Source: Ulva prolifera (taxonomy: Eukaryota > Chlorophyta > Ulvophyceae > Ulvales > Ulvaceae). Taken from it: 64,000 nucleotides of DNA. The DNA lies in the NCBI GenBank assembly GCA_023078555.1, contig CM041204.1, forward strand, positions 716,923-780,922, read 5' to 3'. Position numbers and translations under genes: made by a program. Under the pieces are notes generated by a model. The model made no database searches, was not told the DNA's origin, and saw only the letters and a list, made by a program, of their open reading frames with translations. Positions 14,601 through 26,500 of this stretch are shown here, piece after piece (the stretch's first letter is position 1; the number at the start of each line of letters is the position of its first letter).

Positions 14601-15217
14601 ACCAGTGTGTGCGGAACAAAATCTCAATGGCGTGCGGTGAGCACATGGCGTTCCGCAAGAAGTAGTATGCAAGTAGCAATGTTACCCGATTTTCACTTTC
14701 GTTGACTGTCATGCTTCTGCTATCGAGTTGACACTTCATACGACGCCTCGAATCTACTGCACCTTAATAGTGCTTATGCGGAGTGGTATGCAGAGAAAAC
14801 TATAGAGGCCTATAATCATAGTACTCCTCAACGATTACATACATATAGAGTTGTATATTGCCGTCAAGGATCATGCGAAGATGAGTCTGATTTCTGCGAA
14901 CGTGAACGTCCTATCGCGCCATTTGTGACACGTTGACAGCCTCACCTCAAGTACATGCATTTCGCTGATCTTGAACTAATAGATGCAATATCCTTGAAGA
15001 ATGTGTTGATATCGCAATGTGTCCAACGTATTACAACGGCTCGACGAAATTGCGCTACCAACAGCAGGCTCCAGATCTCGAGAGCAGGCAACCCGAAATG
15101 ATCGAACTAAGTTGAAACCTACAATAGGATCACATGAGCCGAAATGCGCGGGTCCTGTAGATTTGCTAAAAGTTTGCGCGGTAGTGGCGTGGGCCAAACA
15201 TGTGCTCAACACGCACA
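8687..15217. other. AT-richer stretch without a supported gene
   Basis: No reading frame here has domain-like content or a counterpart elsewhere in the window. Composition is visibly AT-richer than the B exons. It lies between the M1-like exon of B1 (ending upstream at 8686) and the split N-terminal half of the same gene family at 17.86-19.63 kb, so it may be inserted DNA. A 10-bp triplet repeat at 10053-10082 is the only simple structure noted. Confidence 0.4.
10053..10082. repeat. Three tandem copies of a 10-bp KpnI-palindrome unit
   Basis: The unit AAGTGGTACC is repeated three times, the last with one change. Each copy carries the palindrome GGTACC. Nothing nearby suggests a function. Confidence 0.85.
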
Positions 15218-16494
15218 AGGGGGTCATGCACTCCCGCTACGAAGTGGTCCCAATGTGGGCGCGCATCAAAACGGCCGAATTTTCATAATTGGGGACAACT
15301 TCGAGTATCGTGATCAATGATTGGGGACTCGTACTGAGCGATCTCGGCCGTGGGACTCCCCATCCCAAGCCCCTATTTTGGCGAATAATGGCGGTTCTCC
15401 CCAAACGTCGGCATTCGTTGAGCTTTTCCCGCCCAAACGCACGCCATTGATCATAATGCAGTGACGACAAAGAAGAGTCACTATCATAGTGAACATTGGC
15501 GATATTTGCATTGTTGCGAAATCAGTGAGTGATGTGGTCGTCGTAATAGCTGAGCAGACCTCGTCGCACTGCAATGATATGGCTTCGTGTCCACGCAGTG
15601 GGGAACATATATTGTACGACGGTGTACAGGACGTATCCGGTGCCTATATAGTAGGTGGAGCCCGTGTCGGCCTTGGAATTGCAGGGAGTCGAGTCGTGGG
15701 AGTCGTTAATACAACGGTGGCGCGACCAGTCGAGGAGCCAAACGAGGTGAATGTCGTTGCTACACGCAACCGTGGTTTCGAGAATTCATCAATGAAGCCC
15801 GTCGTGATTCCCGTGGGGGAAGTCATACTGATTGAACACCTGGCATCGCACAACACCACAACATACGATGAACAACTCTGATCAAACCAAACTACAGAGG
15901 CATGGGACGTGAACAGCAATGGCCGTGGATAACAAGCACGGTAGCTGCAAGAGCTATCTCAACCGATTGCAACACCCGGACTTGCATTACACGTGAGTCC
16001 ACAGATTCAAGTTGGGTAGACTACTGGTAGGCTGACCAGCTGCACCTCGCCATGGGGAAATCACATCCTGGAACTGTCAACACAGTTCTGCACAAGAGTT
16101 TATTTGAGAGTCCCTGTGTCAACATACATCCCATGAAGGTATGCTGACCACGATTTGACACTAAGTTTGGAAAAGGGCACACAGATACGCAAAATAGTAC
16201 CAAGGAAGACTATATGCCAGTAACACATCGATAGAAGCATCATAGAACGAGTTTGGGAAAGGTTGGGGAAGAATGTCGAGGTTTGGGGAACAAAACGCGG
16301 ATTTGAGAGTACTCCCCACGGGAACAGCCCAAATCGGCGACTTTGGGCGATTCTCCCCAAACCTCCGAGATGAATCAGCCATTGTGTTCACTTAACCTAA
16401 ATAATACTTAAAGTGTTCCCCAATCGATCAACATTGTCGTCGATTTCGCGCGCCCTCAAGGGGACCACTTTGTAGCGGGAGTGCATGACCCCCT
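15218..16494. mobile_element. 1.28-kb element with about 50-bp terminal inverted repeats
   Basis: The left end and the reverse complement of the right end share GGGGGTCATGCACTCCCGCT and stay similar for about 50 bp (AAGTGGTCCC, GGGCGCGC, then ATTGGGGA). The interior has further GGGGA/TCCCC-rich patches near 15.3 and 16.3 kb. No transposase is visible; the longest internal frame (15489-15881, plus, 130 aa) is unrecognised. A target duplication longer than 2 bp (CA) is not evident, so the superfamily is left open. It is probably a non-autonomous DNA transposon. Confidence 0.6.
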
Positions 16495-16659
16495 CATGCA
16501 CACCAACCATGGAATTGCACTCTTCTGTAGAGCGTTGGAGTGCGTTCGTGGAATATACATTATTAGAAGTTGCCGAGTGATGGATGTGTACACGACGAGC
16601 AGGTCAGAAAACGCTATTGTTTACGCAGGTCAGCCGCGCAGTCTGAGCACAGTCATGTC

Positions 16660-16950
16660 AGGGCAGCCATCCATACTTGCTGCGCACAGAGGTAGTCCAT
16701 AGGAACGCGAAGGGGAGATACAAGCACCATGACACAATAGAAAGAAAGGCTACAGCTCTTAGTGTGCGCATCCATATACACACAATGAATGGTCAAGAAA
16801 TCGGCGAGAGATCCTCGCAGGATCTCCCTCACTACCTCGGGACAATTCCGCTGGCGGCTTGCCCTGCACTCAATCCGCGGATCGATCGTGCATGGGCGCA
16901 CCTATCACCACACTGCTGACCACATACTCATGCATTGTGATAGAGCACAC
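16660..16950 (+). repeat. Old interspersed repeat R1, uninterrupted copy
   Basis: This copy matches, in inverted orientation, the sequence at 22265-22445 followed by 40594-40720, which is the same repeat split by the 18-kb CACTA element. Shared blocks are GGATCTCCCTCACTAC with GGGACAATTCC, AATGCATGAG on the other strand, CTCTGTGCGCAGCA and AGAGCTGTA. It contains an imperfect hairpin made of GGAGATCC/GGATCTCC. It has no coding capacity that I can support. Confidence 0.65.
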
Positions 16951-17859
16951 TTCGTGTACGCAACCCATGCGCACTTCGTGAACACGAGTGCATGCAAGGG
17001 CCCAAAATGTGTCTGGCGAGCACATCCTTGCATGCCTACCATCCGTATAGTGCGCACAGTATACACACCGTACGAAATGTAAAGGTTCGTTGCAAGATGT
17101 ACGGGGAAGGGACACGAAAACCATTTTCATTCTTGTTGCAGCCGTCGTTGCCGTTGCTACAGGGAGGGACAAGCATATTCATATTATTGCAACTCGTCAA
17201 AGTTGTGTTGTGAAGGTCGGAACACACGAACTTCACATTTAGACCCTCGTCAAAACTAGCAGGGTATTTCTTGTTCACCTGACAGCACCTACGAGCAGCC
17301 GCTATGAGCGCATTGCCAGCTTGACCATCAGCTGGGATTGTGTCACGTTGGGTACACTAGGTGTTGGACTGATGAAGGCTTTGTACTGTCTGCCATCCAG
17401 CGTGCCGCAAGGTATAAATTGCTTGTAGATGACAGTGATATGGTGGCAGATGATATGCCCATCGATGATGAGGAGTCCCGGTTGACAGACCGTTTGATGG
17501 ATGTGTAATTTAATTGGTGCTATCCATATCGCTGTCCCCGTTGTGGTGAATGTAGTTTGTATCTCTGAATGTTATGACTCGGGATGTTCACTGGTTGTTC
17601 TGCCAGCCCTCGCTATTACGCAACAGCTGAGCAGGTCTATGCAGTTGTTGATTGCCAAAGTACGAACACACTGTAGTGCTGGCAAGCAAGGACGCGAAAA
17701 CGTTGAATCAGAGCTTGCAACACACACACACCGTAAATTCACCACTGCTAGTATCATTACACAAAGATATCAGCTGACGCATTACCAAAGGATAAAATAT
17801 AGCTTACATGCCATTCCTTGTGATATGAAGCCCGAATTTGTAATGTGTAATGATCGTGG
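16951..17859. other. No gene seen
   Basis: Only short overlapping frames. Nothing resembles the B family, the transposons or a known RNA gene. Confidence 0.3.
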
Positions 17860-19634
17860 TCGGCAGCCCTGATAATCGCACCTGTTGCCAAGACACGGGG
17901 GGTGGCGAAGGCGGTGCAGGCAACCATGAAGGTTGCGGGGGGAGGTGTAGTCCGCTGGACAGCGCAGGTAGCGGTATGGCTGGAGCGCTTGATGAAAGCG
18001 AGCATGGCGCTGGCACGGCAACATATCGCCGTGGAGGAGTTTGTTGTGAAGGGCAGGCGTGTGCGTGTGCAAGGGCTTTGGTGGTGGCGTGTTGCGGCGC
18101 TGTAGCGGGCAGGGGTTCCCGCTGTGTAGGCGGTGGTCGAGCGCGATGGTCGGGTGCCGTGCCGGCGGTCGGCAGAGGCGGCGGATGGCGGTGGTCGAGA
18201 GCACTGCAAGCCAATAGGGTATCAGCCGAAGCAATGGGCTGATTCTGTGGGGTGTTGGGCACAAACAGAGTTGCATTCCTACGCTACAAAATAAAAAACG
18301 TTGAAATAACGCGTATGAAACGTATCTTTTAATTTCAGTGCAAAATAAAAAACGTTGTGTAGGTCAAATGCCGGCTTGGCGCCAAAGGTGCCAAGACACT
18401 TTTGCCCCTTTCGCAGTGTGCAGCAATCTGTGCAGTCTATGGTCTGACATAATGCATCAAATATCTATTGGCATGTGTTGCAATATCACTGTGCAATGTT
18501 ACCGTGGCATGTGTTGAATGTGGTTCACAGGGCATGGTCTCACAGGCGTTGCTACGCCTCTTGGCTACGGGTGCATCAGGTTTCCGATATGCATGGAACC
18601 CATGCCGCATGGCTAGGGGTGCAGCGCGGTGTGGATTTGCCTGGAGCCGTCATAGGTCAAGTCCACGCGTCCCAACGTTATACGTTGATTTCCTACGTAA
18701 AAATTAAAACACGTACTAAACGTCTTGTATCGAGCAAAATGCGTAGGAATGCAACTCTGGTCACAAAAGCAGCGGTGGATTTGGTGTTCGAAGAGCCAAC
18801 ATCATACCTCCAGCATCGCGCCGCAGCGCTGCCACGGCCCAAATCGTCTGCAAACTCTGCGCCGACACTCCTGGACTTTGGTCTGACAAGTGTCGACGGC
18901 ATGTGCGTTGCACTATGTGCATGATGTGGTCTGCACTGTGGGTCTGCATTGGCCGACCTGTTCGCCGGCGCTTCTGCAGCCACCATGCGGCGGGTGGCAC
19001 TCATATGATTCGCCCGCAGGCTGCTCAGCTCGGAGTGCAGGGTCACCACGGCTTCCTCGGCGGTTGCGGCGCGCTGCAAGACCGATGCACAGCTCATTCG
19101 CCGCTCCGAAGCCCCGGCATGCGTTGCAGCAATCGTCGCAATCATCTCGGCAGCATTTGCCCGTGCACGCTCTTGTATGACAGCTTGCTCGGCCTGCTCC
19201 ACTTGCTCGTAGAGGCGGGCAATGGGTGGCAGGAGATGTCGAAGCTCTAGGGGCATATGGGTGTGGGGGTATGCATCTGCCAAGCCATGCATGCTTCTGG
19301 AGGCCAAGCCTGAGGCTGACATTGTGGAATGGTCATGCACGGGGACATGATCATGTTGCTCACCAGTGGTGGGAGGGAATGGTGCATTTGCATATCTGCA
19401 GTGGTGCGTATCTGCGTCATGATCGTGGTTGGAGAGTTGGGTGGACTGGTCCTGATGGCTGTGTCTCCGAGGCAGTGTTGCATCTGAATTGTGGCTGGCT
19501 TCCCGTGGAGAAAGCCTGCTGTTCATTGGTGGCTGTGGGCCAGCTGCAAGCTGATCGCAGAAAGGGAAGGTCAGGCCACAATGTAATGTTTTATGGTGGT
19601 TCTGCACTCTGTCTGTGAGGGACCCTGCATGCAT
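17860..19634 (-). pseudogene. N-terminal half of a B-gene first exon, broken by a hAT insertion
   Basis: Minus-strand match to the first exon of B2 (59523 down to about 58.25 kb). It has the His/Asp-rich start, a coiled-coil stretch with EEAV.TLHSELSSLR against EEAVAALRLEVSSLR in B2, and a further piece at 18.26-17.86 kb matching the Pro-rich middle. The start context CACAGCCANNAATG is shared with B2. A 494-bp hAT-type element (18266-18759) splits the exon. The homology stops near the point where the B1 chimeric exon (about 7080) takes up the same module, so the two pieces look like halves of one exon. A protein product from this piece alone is unlikely. Confidence 0.65.
18266..18759. mobile_element. 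Non-autonomous hAT-type element, family hAT-A, copy 1
   Basis: 494 bp with terminal inverted repeats CAGAGTTGCATTCCTACGC. It is flanked by 8-bp direct repeats GGCACAAA (18258-18265) and GTCACAAA (18760-18767), with one mismatch. An 8-bp duplication and a CAGAG-type end are hallmarks of the hAT superfamily. A second copy lies at 44226-44715 with about the same length and interior. There is no transposase, so it would need one in trans. It sits inside the B exon fragment at 17.86-19.63 kb. Confidence 0.85.
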
Positions 19635-20619
19635 AAGCAGCTGTCAAGACAGGCTTGTGGTGTCTTGGACAGGTCAGTTGATGTGGCCTTGAACATGCCT
19701 ATGTGGGGGCATATGCATTGCAAAGTCATTTGATTACTACAGTGTAACTACGCAAGCAAGCTGCTTAAGCAGGCTATAAGCAGGCCCGGGGTGGCTGAGC
19801 TAAGCAAGGCAGAGCTCAGCACTTGACAAGCGTAAGGCAGGCACCGTAGCTGGCTGTGGCAGTGGCTCTCATGAACACAAAGCAATGCCACAGATTTTTA
19901 CTGACATGGAGCAACATCTACCACAGCATATGAACCAAGCTCAGCTGAGCATCGGCCAGGCTGGACAAGCTGAAGATTCGACATGCTTGCCAGCGACATA
20001 CCTGTACCATTGCCCACGCTATCGATGTCGGGAATGTCCGGCGACGAGTCTTCCCGCATGTGCAACTGCAGCGCTGATCAGCTCATGAGCTGGTGCACGA
20101 TACCGTGGCTGATCGCCGAAACTCTTCAGGTGGACGATGTTTGAAAATTGAGGCTGCAAGACCGTTTGTTTTTGTTTCCTGTGTGCGTACACTCTCTGCC
20201 GCAGGGAGATTCTGTAAACCCACGCCCCAAATTGGCAAAAGCAACGAACGCCCGGTGCTAACAATGCCCGCACAACAGGTAGCAAAATTCTACACCAGCA
20301 GCAGTTGTAGCGGGCTGCAGCAGCGCATTTATAGTAACACCTCGTCGTCGGTAGTGCGCAGACCAGCATGAGAGTTCGCAATGCGTACTGCGCAATGCAT
20401 GTCACTGCCGTTTGTTTGTGCGCACGAGCCGCCTGTCACCAAGTAGCCCAGGAACTCGACACACAGGCACAGCCGCCTTGTAAACTCCAAACGTTCACAG
20501 AGCACATGATACGCACCATGCTCTAAATTGAGCATCGATGACGCGTCATGACGAGCGTGGTACTTCTCCGGACGTTTCGACACAGTGTGGTGTCATGTAC
20601 GGTTTGGTGTGCGTATACC
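19635..20619. other. 5' flank of the B-exon fragment
   Basis: Parts of 19560-19960 resemble the 5' flank of B2 (59540-59960), for example ATGGTGGTTCTG-ACTCTG, GAGGGACCCTGCAT and GAGCAACATCTACCACAGCAT. This implies the duplication carried upstream DNA and perhaps promoter sequence. No TATA box or other motif could be assigned with confidence. The rest of the interval shows no gene. Confidence 0.35.
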
Positions 20620-21440
20620 GTATACACGCCCTATATAATTATAACCACACGCTTATAACTACACGCCCTTAACGACGCTCTGTCGTGCAGTGGCGCGCCA
20701 GGTACGCGCCGCAGCTCCGCTGATGGCACGCGGGCAAGGCAGATTTGGCGGGACTCACAGTCCCGTCTGATGACCTCTCGCCGCTTACAGGCCATCCGGC
20801 CTGAGCGGTGGGGTGCCCCTTGGGAGCCCTGCCCGCGTGACGTCACCAACCGATGGCCTCTGCCTCCAGCTGGGCTGGGTCCGATGGGCGTGCGGGGTGC
20901 ATTCGTTGGCATGTGCAGGGATTGCGGAGACGGCTTGGGCGATGCATTGTCCTGAGTGCGGTGCGGCGTGGGCCGGCAAGGCTGCGCGGCGGTGTGCCGC
21001 GCTGGCGTGGTGTGCTGTGGCTTGGGGGGTGGGGATGGGGTTTGGGGCTAGGGCGGCCCCCGGCGATCGGGCGGCCATGATGGGCGGCCTCAGGCAGCAG
21101 TGTGTTGGGCGCGGCCCTGTCGTACGGCGGCAGGCGTTGTGGTGTTAACGTTGGCGGTTGTGTTGCTGTGTGTGTTACAAAGGAAAAAGCCGGAGGGGCC
21201 GGTTGTGTATGGGCCGTGGGGCCTGTGCGTGTGTGTGCTGGTGCACGTGTGTGGGTGTGTGCTTGGCGGTCTGCGGATCTGTGTGGCTTGCTGCGCCGGT
21301 GATGGGTGCGTAATGCGTTGGTGTCTTGGTATTTGCTTCGTCTGCTTGCTACTATCGCGGTGCTGCCCGCCTTGCTGCCTTTGTCCTTGTATACAAGGAC
21401 AAAGGCAGCAAGGCTACATGCATGTTATAACACGCCCTAT
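20620..21440. other. GC-rich block bounded by ACACGCCC-TATA motifs
   Basis: A block of about 0.8 kb, clearly more GC-rich than its flanks. Its left edge carries repeated TATAAC-ACACGCCCT motifs (20620-20670) and its right edge has another near 21425-21440. Frames on the plus strand are open (20813-21148, 20853-21080) but Gly/Ala/Trp-rich and unrecognised; one contains CPECGAAW, a possible but unproven zinc-binding pair. It ends with a 44-bp perfect palindrome. It may be a small mobile element; no target duplication was found. Confidence 0.3.
21370..21413. repeat. Perfect 44-bp palindrome
   Basis: Two 22-base arms (beginning CCTTGCTGCC, meeting at TTGTATACAA) are exact reverse complements with no spacer, so the site can form a cruciform or an RNA hairpin. 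It lies just inside the right edge of the GC-rich block. Confidence 0.95.
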
Positions 21441-22134
21441 ACATGTAGCGCCAGCGGCACTGCAATGGTACGGGTAGCGGAGATGATGCTCAGAGTTGAA
21501 GATCGTCTGACTTGTACTTCAATCATCCACGAAGCGACTGGCGAGCATGGTATGCATGCAGGAGGTTGTGGTCGCGCTGTGTGCCATGAGGGAAGCTGCG
21601 CTTGAGTAAGAGTTGACCAAGACGCACGAAGAAGTAGCGGCAGCGGCCGCGCGCTGAAGTTCGAACTAGCAGCATTGACAATTCTGGTGTTGTCGTGAAC
21701 TGTGGTGGTGGTGGGTGGTAGCGTGGTGGTGCACCATTGCGGCCGGGTGATCGGTGGTCGTGTGGGCGTACCACCCTCGGACATGTTCCCGCGCGGTAGT
21801 GAACTAGTTTCCACCCTCCTGTCACCCTCCGCCATTCGGTCCGCCAACAGGACATGGGTCAGAACGAACTCATCGCACACAGCCCCGGGGCCCGATTGCC
21901 GCAACACAATGATGTATCGATAGCTATTGAAGTGTTCTTCATGTAGTACAAGTTTCGTCGCGAGTTCCAACGTGAGCAGGAAAATAGGCGCAGTCGCGTC
22001 CCGGTAGGCTGTGCTGTGATCACCTCGCTGCCACCCTCTACCACCACATTGGCCACCTTCGCGACGAGCGTCCTCGATCTTACGAACGCCGTAGTCACAT
22101 ATGCATGTGCTCTTGCGAAGTCCGAGCTGATCAT
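21437..22134 (-). pseudogene. Possible gene fragment of unknown function, two frames
   Basis: Minus-strand frames 22134-21859 and 21970-21437 abut. The first has a soluble-protein-like start (AKVANVVVEGGSEVI) and the second continues with LHEEHFNSYRYIIVLRQSG, then becomes low-complexity and Thr/Pro-rich. A frame change or a short intron would be needed near 21970. No family is recognised and no counterpart exists in the window, so it may be chance. Confidence 0.25.
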
Positions 22135-22264
22135 TGCAACTTGATTATCCCGAGGCCTCGTGCCTTGTCCAGCTGAATGTAGCTAAGGCACACGGCACAC
22201 AACACACAACGTGACTCCACGCCAAGTGTGACAGCAAGGGGCATGCACAGGGATGTGTCAGGTG

Positions 22265-22445
22265 CACATGCCAGTTGTCACAATGCATGAGCCTGCGGGC
22301 AGCAGTGTGGTGACAGGTGCACCCATGCACGATCGGTCTGCGGATCAGGTGCAGGGGTAAGCCGCCAGTAGGATTGTCCCGGAGTAGTGAGGGAGATCCT
22401 GCGGGGATCTCCCGCCGTAATCTTGACTATTCAGTATGCATATAT
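22265..22445 (-). repeat. Repeat R1, left part of the copy split by the CACTA element
   Basis: This is the inverted partner of 16790-16950. It runs right up to the CACTA terminus at 22446 and resumes at 40594 on the other side of the element. Confidence 0.65.
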
Positions 22446-22700
22446 CACTAGGAGAATGGCGACACACTGAAACGGATCCGGGTGTCGTCCGCCAGATTCC
22501 GAAAGTCCGTTCACTCTCTGATACCTCTCCGACGTCATCGGATGCGAGCAGTCGGATGGACCTTGGACTTTGGCACCGAACCATCCGCCGACCCAGGTAT
22601 ATTCCGCCGGACTGTGGACGTACCTTACCGCTGCAAGTGGCCTTCGCATGTCTGCGCCGGCTGCCATGATACGAGGTCACTTCGGGCCAAGCCCGCGCTG
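22446..22700 (+). repeat. Left terminal inverted repeat and CGGA-rich subterminal zone
   Basis: The terminal repeat covers about 22446-22476. It is followed by scattered TCCG/CGGA motifs in both orientations, the kind of short subterminal motif that CACTA DNA-binding proteins recognise in plants (known for TnpA of En/Spm). The binding role here is inferred. Confidence 0.65.
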
Positions 22701-22982
22701 ACAGTGGATCGAATGATACTATTGGTTACTTTATTACTACATGCGGATCTGGAAACGACTGGATTGGACACGGTGCAGGTATATGTGGACCCATACTCAT
22801 GGCAACTGACATCGACTTTGGGCAGGAGACGAAGCGGCAGGAAGCTGGAGGCAGGCTCACAACAGCGGTGACTTTTTGCATCGCCCAAGATAGCGTTGGT
22901 CCGTATGTCAGGCTCGGCAGCAGTCCTTGTAGTGTTGGTCGTCGCCCTGTGAATGGTGGCCGGGAAAGCGTGCCCATAGGTT

Positions 22983-23341
22983 CCTGGACACGAATGCATG
23001 CGGTGGTCCAGAGTGGCCATTCGGCGAATGGCCACTCTGGCGGAGTTACGTCATCATGCTCCAGGTAAGGCGTGCGCCCGTCCTCCTGGACACGAATGCA
23101 TGCGGTGGTCCAGAGTGGCCATTCGGCGAATGGCCACTCTGGCGGAGTTACGTCATCATGCTCCAGGTAAGGCGTGCGCCCGTCCTCCTGGACACGAATG
23201 CATGCGGTGGTACAGAGTGGCCATTCGGCGAATGGCCACTCTGGCGGAGTTACGTCATCATGCTCCAGGTAAGGCGTGCGCCCGTCCTCCTGGACACGAA
23301 TGCATGCGGTGGTACAGAGTGGCCATTCGGCGAATGACCGC
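22983..23341. repeat. Left palindrome array, 102-bp period, about 3.5 copies
   Basis: Tandem units start at 22983, 23085, 23187 and 23289. Each holds a palindrome with arms GAGTGGCCATTCG and CGAATGGCCACTC around a single central G. The spacer between cores is about 70 bp. The last unit is cut short and changed (GACCGCTCC). The array lies between the left terminus and the first gene of the CACTA element. Confidence 0.9.
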
Positions 23342-23597
23342 TCCAGCGCGGTTGATCTCACCCTGCCCTACCCGAGTGATCAGGCGCCTTTGCATTCGGG
23401 GCCCCCAACTTGGGTCGTGCTTCATGAAAGGGACAAACGGTGGATATAGTGTATGATACGGCTAACTTCCAGCGTTTGGAGTTCACCTGGCGTTTAAGTG
23501 CACCGCGTCCCTGCTGGCGTCGTATTCCTTCGCCTAGCTGCGCTGCTCGTGACCAGTTTCCGCTTCCGGCAGTGACCAAAATATTTATTTGCATACA

Positions 23598-26500
23598 ATG
23601 GATCCGCGCCATGCTGCAGCAGTTGCAGGACTGTCAAGTACCCAGAATGGGCCTACTTCCGCTCGCAGCGGAGACTTACTCGTTGGTCGCATGCGTACTC
23701 AGAGAATCCCTGTAGTGGGTACTTTAATTTCAAGGGACGGGCGTTTTACGGATCGTGCCCGCGTCGGCCGCAACGACGGTCCACTGTCCGGTCCTGGGGT
23801 GTCGGTGTGGTGGTCCCTGGGGGTGGTTCTGCGAGACGACGTGGTGGAGAGTCGGACGAGGGAGCTGGGTACGGCCAAGGAAGTGATTGTCACTACCTGT
23901 CTCGCGCTCTCCTCCTGGCTGCACGAGCAGGCAATGCTCGTGTCCTCGTGGGAGGGCACAGGGAAGACCCCACATGGCTGCCTTGTGCCCCGGCGGTGGA
24001 AGCCCCTGTTGGGAAAGAAAGAGGTGTGTGTGCCCGGTGTGCTGGTGGATCAGCTGAGCGCGATCTGCATTTACTGCCAGTCCACTGACACGGGGCCCAG
24101 CTAACCTGTGGAGTGGGGCCAGGACTCAGTGCCGCCATTTGTGCAGGTTGAGATCACCGGCCACGTATGTGAGTCTGGCCTCCCTAAGACCAGAATCACA
24201 GCGGAGAGAGATCCGGAACTTCGCCAGCGGTTCGATCTTCCTCAGATCAACGTGGGGGAAAAGCGCAAAGGCCCGGACCCCCCGCCTCCAGACGGTGTGC
24301 TCTCTGCACGCATGTTGTTATGTAACGCAGTCACGTATGCTGTCCCCACATCGTGCGCGGCATGGCCTCCGCATTCGTGCACAAGTGACATGGGTGTTCT
24401 CGGTGCAGTGTTTCATTGCTCCACCCCACGACACGTCGTGTGGGCCTGGGCTTCCTTCATGTCTGGGCTGTCCCCTCATCGCACCAAGTTGTGGACAGCC
24501 GGAAAGGCTTCTCCCGCGGTGGAGGGTCACGGGTCCTCCAGGAGCAGGGAGAGACCCACATCCAACCTCCCAGAGGACCTGAACCCGCTGGTGGCGTGGG
24601 TGCTGTATGAACACGCACACTGCGCCCAGCTCGAGAGCATGGATGAAGATGAGCTCGAGCCGTGTCAGTCGATAGCACGGCACATTGGGGACCGGTGCCC
24701 CAGGATGTTGGCGAACACAAACGGGGTCCCTGCACAGCCGGTTTTCCAGCTGACCTCGGGCGCGCCGGTGTTAGTCGACATGCACACCTCGCACTCGGAC
24801 CTCATCAAAGCTTTCGTGCGCTCCGGTGACTTAACATGACTCCGGCATGGACAGGGGGACTGCCTGTTGGTCTGTGTGCTGTCCTGTTCTACCCGGCATT
24901 TGTGCCTTATCGCATGCATGATCGTGGCCATGGTGCCCCGGGCCCTGTTTTTGTTGATCCCTCAAGACTGGCCTGTCACCGGCCTGGGCTCGAGCTCTGT
25001 AGTCAGGTCTCTTTGCGTGCAGGATGTCAAGATCCTCGGTGAGTTTGTCGCCGCGCTCGACAACTTAGGACCCTGGGTAGTGGCTTATGCGGCGGAGCAC
25101 CCTCTGTTTGATTGTGCAGAGGTGCGAGGTGCCACTGACCTGTACATGCCATCGAGAGCTGCGTGTCTGTGCAGAGCTGTATATGCTTGCTGTTGCCCGT
25201 CCCCAATTGTTGAGTATACCTGGATCTCGCCGTGCAGGGTGACCGAGTAGCCCGAGCTCTCCGTCCGGCGTGGAGTTCTGTCCAGGCATTCAATTCCCAC
25301 ATCATGTGGGCATGTGAAGGGCTGCAGCTGACCTCTACGGAACTGGCGTCCTTCGCCACGAATGGGGTCCACCTGTTCATGCATGCTTATCGGCGCCTCG
25401 TCGCCGCGGCTGTGACAGGGGACCCGGGGGCGCCTGTCCTGGAGAGGCGGCGTGTGCAGGACATTCCAGTCTTGGAGCCCAGCCTCCTGGATCCCGCCTT
25501 TGCCGCCATCCTGGTGTGCACGGTGAATACCAGCAGTGCGCTACCAACCTTTTCGTCTCCATTGTTCAGGATTCAGTTGTTACCTGCTGTAGCCCCCGAG
25601 GTGGGGCAAGACTCAGCTTTGCAGACAGTGCTCTCGTCTGAACCACGCGGTGCATCCAGGTTTGGTGAAATCGGGGTATGGTCAGCCCGTCAAGAGGCTG
25701 GCCGACGACCTGATCCCCTTGTGCCCGCCCCACACGCTGTGGCACTGGGCGCTCAGGAGCTGGCGGTACCTTAGCGTGGTGCAGAAAGACATCGCGGGGA
25801 GCAGTTCCGGGAAATCAGCATCCCCGTCGGTTGTCCGCCTTAGGCCAGGATCATTCCCCGGGATCAAGGACTGGGATTATGCCGGCGCTGAAGAGCTTGC
25901 CAAGCTGTCCTTGGCCAAGGGGATGCAGAGCTCAAAGTGTTACATGTGCGAACCCCCGGTGATGGTCCCTACAGTGACCAGGAGTGTCTCTTGCAGAACA
26001 TGCTCCCTGCATGTTCAGTCGTATGCGTCTGAGTTCTGGCCATCAGATCCTCCTGTTCTTTCACCAACGGGAGCATGTGTTGCTGTTAGTTGATCCAGAG
26101 TTGACATGCACGGGCCCTGGGACTACCAGCGTGTTCTGTTTGTTGTTGGCGACTCTGGTTAATTTTACAGGGCGGAGCTCAATAACATTCCCGAAGGTAT
26201 CCTCGCCACCCTGCCCGAGGACTTGCGGCAGCCGCCTGTCGTACCACCCCAGCCTACCCCTGGGGCAGGGGGTGCCGGTGACACCCCTGCCTCTGGCCAG
26301 CGCAACCGTCGACGAACCGGGAAGCACGAGGTAGCTAAAGCACGTACCAAGTCGCTATTGCTGCGTAAGATGGGCCTGCCACCAGCCAAGAAGGGGGACA
26401 CAGCCGCTGGCGGCACCGACACCGGCGGCAGCGACACTCAGGAATCCGGTGGGGACAGGGGCACCACCCGCCCTGCGTCCAAGGTGGCCACAGGGCCAGA

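Noticed and set aside
20620-21440. GC-rich block as a Helitron with a 3' hairpin
   Set aside because: The palindrome is far longer than a Helitron hairpin and is followed by CTAC, not CTRR. No Rep/helicase is seen.
16830-22389. Inverted CACTAC sequences taken as ends of a 5.6-kb CACTA element
   Set aside because: The inverted similarity extends well beyond CACTAC on both sides, so the motif lies inside the R1 repeat and is not a terminus.
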